Origin: Candidatus Stahliibacteriota bacterium
GTDB lineage: Bacteria; Hydrothermota; Tepidihabitantia; SM23-42
Assembly: GCA_030670605.1 (NCBI GenBank)
Contig: DAOVBK010000132.1
Span: 1 to 5,229 of the forward strand
Direction of reading: 5' to 3'
DNA: 5,229 nucleotides
Position 1 is the first letter of the stretch. Every line of letters begins with the position of its first letter. Below are positions 1 to 5,166 of this stretch, one piece after another. The translations under genes and the position numbers were made by a program. The notes under the pieces are model-generated. The model saw nothing but the letters and a program-made list of their open reading frames with translations. It had not been told where the DNA came from and ran no database searches.

Positions 1-11
1 TACCCAAATGT

Positions 12-19
12 CCTCCTTT
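12..19 (-). promoter_or_regulatory. Strong Shine-Dalgarno for a gene starting at the left window edge
   Basis: Read on the minus strand, positions 19 to 12 are AAAGGAGG, a full-strength Shine-Dalgarno. The sequence left after it is ACATTTGGGTA up to position 1. A TTG at 7-5 would lie 4 nt from GGAGG, the same spacing used by the TPR gene in this window. Alternatively, the final A at position 1 could begin an ATG completed outside the window, with 10 nt spacing. Either way another minus-strand gene probably starts here. Its product cannot be seen. Confidence 0.6.
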
Positions 20-84
20 CAGCCATCATACTTCTACTACAACCAACGTAGCAAACGCAAACCTCTACGGTTACAGCCTAGTCA

Positions 85-112
85 ATTGTATTGGGAATAA
101 AGCAGTTATCAA
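85..112 (-). promoter_or_regulatory. Putative sigma70-type promoter upstream of the left-edge gene
   Basis: On the minus strand there is TTGATA (112-107) as a -35 box, a 16-nt spacer, and TACAAT (90-85) as a -10 box. Each hexamer differs from consensus at one position. It lies after the stop of the toroid gene (158) and about 66 nt before the ribosome binding site at 19-12, so a transcript from here would have a leader of about 70-80 nt. This suggests the left-edge gene can be transcribed separately from the upstream operon. The call rests on motif matching only. The rest of bases 1-157 shows no gene and no clear terminator, only a 10-bp direct repeat ATCCCTCATT at 120-129 and 153-162. Confidence 0.4.
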
Positions 113-157
113 TAGTCTAATCCCTCATTTCCACACAATAAAGTATACTACCATCCC

Positions 158-1225
158 TCATTGAGAAGCATTCTCGTGGTTCAACCGGGTCAGTATGCGT
201 AGCGCAATCAGAGTAATCCATTTACTCGGCTTGCCTTTTGGTTCCAGGTTCACATACATCCTGCCAGTCGGTGCACTCTCCAGGATCCATGTCCCGTCGT
301 TCTTTCTCTTGTTGACGAGTATCTTCACAGCATCACCAAGACGAGAGTCATCGACACACCCCAACCGTGTCACAACATCCATTCCGCGCAAAATATCGTA
401 ACCATGGAAATAGGGAAGGCCGAATGTACGCCAGGATTTTTTTATGGTCTTGAATCCGTGATGATCTGCCTTGAAGAGTCGGTGCATGAGCAGAAATTCG
501 ACCCCGCGTTCAATTGTCTGTTTCATCGTTGTTGTACGATCCTTTTGAGAAATCATACTGAACGCCTCGAGCGGGCAGATGGTGCCATAAAAGCACCCAT
601 GTATGTCATTGGCATGCGCACGCCAGTATGGACAGAGCCATCCACCATCTACATTTTGTACCCGTATGAGCCACTTAAGTGCTTTTTTCACCTTGCGATG
701 TGTACTATAGCCCATTCTCGTGAGTGCAGTGAGCACATTACCAGTGAGACAGGTGAGTTGACCTTCACGAAGGTACGACGCCATCCAATGATCATGCCGC
801 GGTACTGTCTTGCCTCTTTTTCGGCACCAGATGTAGACGCGTCGTGCTGTTTTTTCTGTTTCTGACGAAAACCCGCCTTCAGGATGCTGGAGGTGAAGAA
901 TATACTCACTTGCCTTCCTGACCCTCGGGTCAGTCCTGTCAGTACCGAGCTGAGCAAGAAGCATGAATGTCCAGTACGATGCTTTGTATTTTGGATAATA
1001 TGGATTCTCTCGGTCTTCCCAGAATCCGCCTCGTTTTTGTTTTGAGAATATTCTATTAACAAACGTAGATTGATGAAGAGCGCGTTTGGCATCGCACACA
1101 TCCTTACTTCGTTCAGTCTTGTGTAGTAAATCTCTAAGTGCGAAGTAGCGAACCGAAGGATTCTCTTTCTCAAGAAGCCAACGTATGATGCGTGCGTTAT
1201 CAAATCGTCTGCTATGTCGTCGCAT
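158..1225 (-). CDS. Alpha/alpha-toroid protein (prenyltransferase/squalene-cyclase-repeat fold), function unknown
   Basis: A protein of 355 aa if started at the ATG at 1225. An in-frame ATG at 1270 would add 15 residues lying inside the comB coding frame, so I prefer 1225. A modest AGGA lies 12 nt upstream of it. QW-like repeats typical of the toroid fold are visible: a GGFW around residue 66, an ILHLQ-x2-EGGF stretch (105-119), WLIRVQNVDGGW (185-196) and a degenerate KNDGTW (308-313). Other notable segments are C-L-T-G (159-162), HGCFYGT (209-215) and FHGYDILRG (273-281). No DxDD motif of class II terpene cyclases is present, and there is no signal peptide or membrane segment, so a cytoplasmic non-cyclase role is likely. 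H209-x-C211 and H274 could bind a metal (see findings). It is the last gene of the CDF-GNAT-comB operon and overlaps the comB end by 14 bp. The fold is fairly sure; substrate and reaction are unknown. Confidence 0.8.
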   Translation of the reverse strand: MRRHSRRFDNARIIRWLLEKENPSVRYFALRDLLHKTERSKDVCDAKRALHQSTFVNRIFSKQKRGGFWEDRENPYYPKYKASYWTFMLLAQLGTDRTDPRVRKASEYILHLQHPEGGFSSETEKTARRVYIWCRKRGKTVPRHDHWMASYLREGQLTCLTGNVLTALTRMGYSTHRKVKKALKWLIRVQNVDGGWLCPYWRAHANDIHGCFYGTICPLEAFSMISQKDRTTTMKQTIERGVEFLLMHRLFKADHHGFKTIKKSWRTFGLPYFHGYDILRGMDVVTRLGCVDDSRLGDAVKILVNKRKNDGTWILESAPTGRMYVNLEPKGKPSKWITLIALRILTRLNHENASQ

Positions 1226-1973
1226 TTGCGGCAATGATCCTGCCCTCACACACAACTGGCACAGTATCATAAAGGTTTATCTGCGCAGCATGTTCGACAT
1301 CAGCGGCGAGTCCTTTGTCATTCAAGTACCGACCACTGAAACTACCCAACATGAGTTCCAAGAGATGATCGCGAGTCGCTCTGAACGTTGCCTCGCAGAT
1401 CGTCGCCTCAGCCGTTTTGTCCATGTCTATAAAGGAAATAATCGCACCGCATGCGAGATAATCTTCAACGGCGAATACGCGCTGGCCGTCTTCCTTAACA
1501 TAGATTATCCGTTCGCCAGAAGCAAATGCCCGTTGCTCGCCGCAGGCAAGCATAGTTACATTCCTGCCTGTCGTATCAACACATGCGCGTAGGTGTTGAG
1601 CAACTGCCCGGGCATTGAGAAAACACCCAATATACGCAGTATCATTATGTTGGATGTGCGAGGCACATACAGCACCGTTTGGAGAATACAAAACAACGGC
1701 CGTACCAGCACGCTCTCGATCAAGGAAACTGCGCGGTGACAGCGAATATCTCGCCTTACCCGGTTTGCCAGCCATGACCGCACCCACAGAAGCAGCGAGC
1801 TCTCTGCCTTTACGTTCATCGGCAACCGGATAAACAGTGAATCCGTGTGCAACAGCAGTCACGACTGCCGAGCTGAACCGTAATGTGTCAACAATAATAA
1901 CAATATCATTGCTCTTGAGCGCGAACTGCAGACCGTCTGTGCTCCAGTCAATATGGATACACGGATTTTTCAT
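1212..1973 (-). CDS. comB: ComB-family 2-phosphosulfolactate phosphatase homologue
   Basis: A protein of 253 aa, close to the usual ComB length. Family-like segments appear in order: V-D-T-L-R-F-S (28-34), matching the N-terminal VD-x-LR-x-(S/T) block; S-P-N-G (97-100); GCFLNARAVA (116-125); ACGE (143-146); EDYLACGAI (170-178); and the C-terminal GRYL...DVEHAAQ...DTVPVV block (214-241). Known ComB enzymes are Mg-dependent and remove phosphate from 2-phosphosulfolactate to give sulfolactate, an early step to coenzyme M in methanogens; homologues are also found in bacteria that do not make coenzyme M. No ComA, ComC or ComDE homologue is in the window, so the physiological substrate is open. The ATG shares one base with the GNAT stop (TAATG) and has no good Shine-Dalgarno, which suggests translational coupling. 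The family is clear; the exact reaction is inferred. Confidence 0.85.
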   Translation of the reverse strand: MKNPCIHIDWSTDGLQFALKSNDIVIIVDTLRFSSAVVTAVAHGFTVYPVADERKGRELAASVGAVMAGKPGKARYSLSPRSFLDRERAGTAVVLYSPNGAVCASHIQHNDTAYIGCFLNARAVAQHLRACVDTTGRNVTMLACGEQRAFASGERIIYVKEDGQRVFAVEDYLACGAIISFIDMDKTAEATICEATFRATRDHLLELMLGSFSGRYLNDKGLAADVEHAAQINLYDTVPVVCEGRIIAANATT

Positions 1974-2401
1974 TACGTATCACGGTCTTCGCGTTTCGTG
2001 AAGTACAGTATGTTGTGATGTTTAATGTAGCCGTTTTTCTCGAAGAATACCATTGATTCAGTATTCCAGTCTTCGATAAGGCAGGCGATTATCTTGATGC
2101 CCATTTTCCGGAACCGCCTCTCCGCTTCAGTGACGAGCGTGCGTGCGATTCCCTGTCTTTGATACGCGGGTGCAGTGGCGACACGATTGATCCACCCTTT
2201 TCTGCCATCATGGGTGCCGAAAATCGAACCGATGAGTTTGCCTTTTTCTTCCGCAACGAGAAAAATAGCATTGCGCGCTCGCAATTCGCGTTCAATCTCT
2301 TCTTTGCTGTCCCTCCCCTTTGGTTTGTACGGAAGATGCGCCTTCTGCCAGAGTTCAATCACCTGTTCGTAGTCTTCGATACGGAATTCTCTGATCGTCA
2401 T
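1973..2401 (-). CDS. GNAT-family N-acetyltransferase, YpeA-like
   Basis: A protein of 142 aa, normal for a single GNAT domain. It opens with MTIREFRIEDYEQVIELW, like the YpeA subgroup (IR-x-F-x-x-ED-x-x-x-VI-x-LW). FLVAEEKGKLIGSIFG (47-62) forms the central beta strands. The acetyl-CoA pyrophosphate-binding motif A is VATAPAYQRQGIARTLV (74-90), with the Q/R-x-x-G-x-A signature at Q81-G84-A86. The C-terminal N113...FFEKNGY (119-125) is motif B. It should transfer an acetyl group from acetyl-CoA to an amine; the substrate is unknown. The ATG overlaps the CDF transporter stop as ATGA (2398-2401), and a GGAGG lies about 13 nt upstream inside that gene. It overlaps the next gene, comB, by one base. 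No membrane segment or signal is visible, so it is cytoplasmic. Confidence 0.9.
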   Translation of the reverse strand: MTIREFRIEDYEQVIELWQKAHLPYKPKGRDSKEEIERELRARNAIFLVAEEKGKLIGSIFGTHDGRKGWINRVATAPAYQRQGIARTLVTEAERRFRKMGIKIIACLIEDWNTESMVFFEKNGYIKHHNILYFTKREDRDT

Positions 2402-3324
2402 GCGGACGAATTAACCTCCGGCTCAGTATGAACGGTCACCTCAGCTCCTTTGATCACGGCTTTTATGCATGCCTCAACCTCAGACGCTTTTCTGTGCGCA
2501 TCGATGAGTAATGTGTCTGGTTTGAGCCTAATGTGAATAGTTATCTCCAGACGTCGTCCATAATCGTGGATATGCACGTGATGGACATCGTTGATGCCAC
2601 CGCATTTCAGAGCCATAGCCTTGATATCGTCAATCAACGATGGCGAAGGAGCCTCACCCATAAGGATACTACTTGATTCCTTGATCAAAGAAATGCCCGT
2701 GTAGGCGATGTATACAGAGATGATCATAGCGATAATACCGTCAACATAGTACAAACCAAAACGGTAGAGAATGAACCCAATAACGACAAGTACTGTTGAA
2801 AGAGCATCTGACCGATGATGCCATGATTCTGCTTTCAGGATGGACGAATCAATTCGCTTACCCAGATTTGACGAAATATAGGTAAGAAACTCCTTCAGGA
2901 TGATGGTGATGCACAGAATGAGAACGATGTACCAGTTAGTGTCAACAGGAACCGGATTGGTGAAACGATTGAGACCATTGAGGAAGAATTCAAAACCGAC
3001 TACAATCAGCAAGCAGGCGATAATGATCGTCGCCACGCGCTCTGCACGACCATGACCAAAAGGATGTCTTTGGTCTGCTGGTTTTGTGGCGACGCTGAAA
3101 CTGAAAATCACGACCACCGACGTAATAACATCAGATAGTGAGTGGAGCGCATCAGAAACAAGTGCTACACTATTGAGCAATGAGCCAAACATGAACTTGA
3201 CGACGAATAACAGGAGATTGATAATAATGCTCAAAACCCCTTCAAAGTAGCCATACTTCTTGCGTTTTTCGCCTTTGTCAAGCTTGAACAGCCCAATGAA
3301 TAAGTCAGTAATGTTCTTAGCCAT
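2398..3324 (-). CDS. Cation diffusion facilitator (CDF) family metal efflux transporter
   Basis: A protein of 308 aa, typical of CDF antiporters that export Zn2+ or other divalent metals in exchange for protons. Six membrane segments can be drawn at about residues 28-48, 50-77, 97-116, 130-150, 174-190 and 193-214. The transport-site motifs are D58-x-x-H61-x-x-x-D65 in TM2 (DALHSLSD) and H169-x-x-x-D173 in TM5 (HHRSD). This HD-HD pattern is usually linked to Zn/Cd preference, while Mn transporters tend to have DxxxD. HPFGHGR (87-93) is the conserved loop after TM2. The cytoplasmic C-terminal domain (about 225-308) has the histidine-rich stretch H248, H249, H251, H253 and ends with VTVHTEPE, as in dimerising CDF domains. 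The ATG at 3324 has GGGGAG (3339-3334) 9 nt upstream. It is the first gene of a four-gene operon. I saw no metal-responsive operator in the 225-bp region before it. Exact metal is inferred. Confidence 0.95.
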   Translation of the reverse strand: MAKNITDLFIGLFKLDKGEKRKKYGYFEGVLSIIINLLLFVVKFMFGSLLNSVALVSDALHSLSDVITSVVVIFSFSVATKPADQRHPFGHGRAERVATIIIACLLIVVGFEFFLNGLNRFTNPVPVDTNWYIVLILCITIILKEFLTYISSNLGKRIDSSILKAESWHHRSDALSTVLVVIGFILYRFGLYYVDGIIAMIISVYIAYTGISLIKESSSILMGEAPSPSLIDDIKAMALKCGGINDVHHVHIHDYGRRLEITIHIRLKPDTLLIDAHRKASEVEACIKAVIKGAEVTVHTEPEVNSSA

Positions 3325-3410
3325 TGCTATCGTCTCCCCATCCTCTTCAATCTACCAAAAGAGAGTGGTTTTTTTGTAGCATTCGCGGTAAGCACTCCTT
3401 TCGTGCGTCA

Positions 3411-3498
3411 GGGGTCAGGTCTCAACATTTGACATTTTAGACATTGAATTCGTTTTCTATCAACAAAACCGAAATGTCAAATGTTGAGACCTGACCCC
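3411..3498. repeat. REPIN/MITE-like perfect inverted repeat, 27-bp arms
   Basis: The left arm (3411-3437) begins GGGGTCAGGTCTCAACATTT, and its exact reverse complement is the right arm (3472-3498), ending in AGACCTGACCCC. A 34-nt AT-rich loop (3438-3471) separates them. All 27 arm positions pair; the match ends at both the inner and outer edges. Such GGGGTCAGGTCT-type palindromes resemble REP/REPIN elements mobilised by IS200-like REP-associated tyrosine transposases, or MITEs. No transposase gene is in the window. It lies between the TPR gene and the CDF operon. Transcribed from either strand it would form a long hairpin, but there is no adjacent T-tract for a classic terminator. The structure is certain; the class is inferred. 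Confidence 0.85.
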
Positions 3499-3515
3499 GC
3501 TAACACCCCGCTAAC
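3494..3515. repeat. 11-bp tandem duplication at the right end of the palindrome
   Basis: ACCCCGCTAAC occurs twice back to back (3494-3504 and 3505-3515). The first copy starts within the final bases of the palindrome's right arm. It could come from slippage or from imperfect insertion or excision of the element. No matching copy is present at the left end, so it is not a simple target-site duplication. Confidence 0.7.
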
Positions 3516-3549
3516 AGACAGCTTTCTTTTTGGACATCAGAGACATTGT

Positions 3550-4278
3550 TTATTTGTCTTTAATCTCCTCCAAAAGTTGCTCTGCCTGAGGTTTGTTCTT
3601 AAGAATGTGATCAGCTACGTACGTAGGATTCTCAAGTGCAATTACTCTTTGCAGATACTGACGCGCCGTCTCATAATCCTTTTTCTTTACGTAACACTTT
3701 GCCATATCAACATAGAGAAGTGCATAACTACTGTCGAGAGCAAGAGCTTCGTTCAGTAATTCGATTGATTTGTTGACATTACCGCCAAGAAGACCGGGAA
3801 GCTCGTAGTAGAACATTGCTTTTACATCAAGCGCTATGGTGTGCTCAGGATCGATGGCAAGAACCTTGTTCACTTCATGCTTGACCGTTGGAACATACGC
3901 GAGTGAATTAAAAATACCTTTGGTCTGACTTCTCCTGCCGAGGTTTACGACGTACCACAAGTGTGCCCACTCGCTGTCACCGTCAATCTTTATTGCTTCC
4001 TGACCGTATTCAGTGCCTTTTGTGTAAAGCTCGATTTTCTCATCTCTCGTCTCTGCCCTATCGCCAAGATGATAGTATACTTTGGAGAGTTCATAGTTTG
4101 CCCTTAGATGATCGGGTTCTCTTTCAAGAACCTGCAGCAGGATATCCCTGCTCTCATCAAGGTTGCTTGTTTCCAGATGCCGTGTTGCGTCGAGCTCAAT
4201 TGCATGATCAATGAGTGAATCAGCATTTTGAGCTACAACCAATGAACAGATTATGACTAAACCAATGACATACTTCAT
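3550..4278 (-). CDS. Secreted TPR protein, TatT-like (TRAP-associated) family
   Basis: A protein of 242 aa from the ATG at 4278, chosen over the in-frame ATG at 4380 because a perfect AAGGAGG lies just before it and a signal peptide starts there. MKYVIGLVIICSLVVAQNA is a short Sec signal, with cleavage likely after A16 or A19, so the mature protein is probably periplasmic or extracellular. TPR-like helix pairs follow: about 37-70, 83-113, 132-157, 168-183 and 185-216. Distinctive features are WAHLW...NLG (104-114), a helix ending in LAIDPEHT (140-147), and LPGLLGGN (160-167) before KSIELLNEALALD. That last pattern resembles the TatT component described beside TRAP transporters, and also RMD-type TPR proteins. 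No TRAP genes are nearby, so the partner is unknown. The gene is separated from the deacetylase by 147 bp and from the CDF operon by 225 bp. The TPR fold is sure, the subfamily moderately so. Confidence 0.85.
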   Translation of the reverse strand: MKYVIGLVIICSLVVAQNADSLIDHAIELDATRHLETSNLDESRDILLQVLEREPDHLRANYELSKVYYHLGDRAETRDEKIELYTKGTEYGQEAIKIDGDSEWAHLWYVVNLGRRSQTKGIFNSLAYVPTVKHEVNKVLAIDPEHTIALDVKAMFYYELPGLLGGNVNKSIELLNEALALDSSYALLYVDMAKCYVKKKDYETARQYLQRVIALENPTYVADHILKNKPQAEQLLEEIKDK

Positions 4279-4282
4279 GCTA

Positions 4283-4289
4283 CCTCCTT
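4283..4289 (-). promoter_or_regulatory. Ribosome binding site that fixes the TPR gene start
   Basis: The minus strand reads AAGGAGG (4289-4283), then TAGC, then ATG at 4278. This full anti-16S match, together with the signal peptide right after the ATG, makes 4278 a much better start than the upstream in-frame ATG at 4380, whose extra 34 residues would come from intergenic repeat sequence. Confidence 0.85.
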
Positions 4290-4323
4290 CATACCAAATG
4301 GTTATTGGGCAAAGGTTTGGATG

Positions 4324-4403
4324 CTGGAAATCGTATTGGTGACTCGTATCTCGTATTCGTATGTTTACGATTACGACCAACGATATACGAGTACGAAATC
4401 CAG
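4324..4403. repeat. Imperfect inverted-repeat array of TCGTA / TACGA units
   Basis: An 80-bp element bounded by CTGGA (4324-4328) and its complement TCCAG (4399-4403). The left half has four TCGTA units starting at 4331, 4344, 4351 and 4357. The right half has four TACGA units starting at 4366, 4372, 4386 and 4392. The halves are therefore mirror complements, with indels between them, and local spacing is often 6-7 bp. It fills most of the gap between the deacetylase and the TPR gene. It could fold into a bulged hairpin, serve as a multi-site protein-binding array, or be a remnant of an interspersed repeat family. It is not coding. Function is unknown. Confidence 0.75.
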
Positions 4404-4425
4404 TTTCTTAACCCTGACCCTATCA

Positions 4426-5166
4426 CTATCTTTTCCTCGTCAGCATTGTCGCAATGGTGAAGTAATTGATAACTTTCTGTTTCATTCTCTCATAGTTATA
4501 CAGCAAACGAGGAGTCTCCTTCACCTTTGAGGCAAAGCTTCGTACCGTATCGGTGATATATATTGCTTCCTTTTTGATTGTAAACGCATCTGAACCATTA
4601 CCACCAAAACCATACACATATCCGGCGTCTTGCACTTTCCGGATGATTGCCGGACTGGCTCTGTTGAACGGGTACGAGATACTCATGCACGCTCCCAGTC
4701 TTTTGTCAAGTATGCTTTTTGATTCAAACAATTCATGTTCGACTTCTTCTTCAGTGAGCTTCATCATATTGCGATGCGTCAGTGTATGCGACCCGAATGC
4801 AATACCCCACTGCTTCATTTCCATGATCTCGTCCCACGATACATGCTGCACGTGACGTCCGACCGTCATATCCCATCTGTTTTCTTTCCCAACATAGTTC
4901 ACAACAAGAAATACGACGGCTTTGTATCCATATTTTTTCAGAATAGGAAATGCGTATTCAAAAACATTTCGTTCACCGTCATCGAACGTGATCACAATGC
5001 CATCATCACGGTCACCTGGAAGCACAACCCTGATGTTTTCTTCTTGCAGAAAGCGTAAGAATACGTCAAACTGCGCAGGTGTGTTCCAGGTACCACAGAA
5101 CTGGAACTCAGGCGTTATCCGATGAAACTGCAGTGCCTTGATCACGGGCAAACGCAAACCATCCAC
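4426..5166 (-). CDS. Polysaccharide deacetylase, NodB/CE4 superfamily
   Basis: A protein of up to 246 aa with a full NodB-type domain. Such enzymes are metal-dependent hydrolases that remove N- or O-acetyl groups from polysaccharides. Motif 1 is TFDDG (60-64), giving the catalytic base and metal-binding Asp (D62, D63). Motif 2 is SHTLTH (126-131), giving the two metal-binding His (H127, H131). Motif 3 is SYPFN (164-168), where YPFG is usual, so Asn replaces Gly. The late GYVYGFGGN (182-190) takes the place of the last core motif, and there is no clear catalytic His there. KALQFHRI (10-17) is the usual first strand. The start is uncertain: GTG at 5166 sits two codons after an in-frame stop and has no Shine-Dalgarno; GTG at 5145 (V8) is an alternative. 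No signal peptide is encoded in this frame, although an overlapping hydrophobic frame lies just upstream. Substrate is not predictable. Confidence 0.88.
   Translation of the reverse strand: MDGLRLPVIKALQFHRITPEFQFCGTWNTPAQFDVFLRFLQEENIRVVLPGDRDDGIVITFDDGERNVFEYAFPILKKYGYKAVVFLVVNYVGKENRWDMTVGRHVQHVSWDEIMEMKQWGIAFGSHTLTHRNMMKLTEEEVEHELFESKSILDKRLGACMSISYPFNRASPAIIRKVQDAGYVYGFGGNGSDAFTIKKEAIYITDTVRSFASKVKETPRLLYNYERMKQKVINYFTIATMLTRKR

Noticed and set aside
404..865. Plus-strand open frame of 153 codons
   Set aside because: It lies fully inside the toroid gene on the other strand, has no recognisable domain and reads as low-complexity Cys/Phe-rich translation. It is an antisense shadow.
688..1203. 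Minus-strand open frame of 171 codons in another frame of the toroid gene
   Set aside because: The competing frame has QW-like repeats and family-like motifs, while this one shows no domain features.
1185..1592. Plus-strand open frame of 135 codons opposite comB
   Set aside because: It is antisense to clearly conserved ComB blocks and has no domain of its own.
3354..3375. ACCA...TGGT mini-hairpin followed by seven T residues on the plus strand
   Set aside because: The stem is only 4 bp and no plus-strand gene lies upstream to be terminated. It is probably chance in the CDF leader.
3411..3498. Possible promoter within the palindrome (TTGACA in each arm)
   Set aside because: On the minus strand, no good -10 box lies 16-18 nt after the TTGACA; the best nearby is a weak TAGAAA at 15 nt. 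The TTGACA is more simply part of the repeat.
4246..4278. Lipoprotein signal at Cys11 of the TPR protein
   Set aside because: The Cys comes too early, with only one basic residue and too short a hydrophobic stretch before it. A standard signal peptide cleaved after A16 or A19 fits better.
3411..4403. CRISPR array
   Set aside because: The two repeat elements are single palindromes of different sequence. There are no regularly spaced identical repeats with unique spacers.
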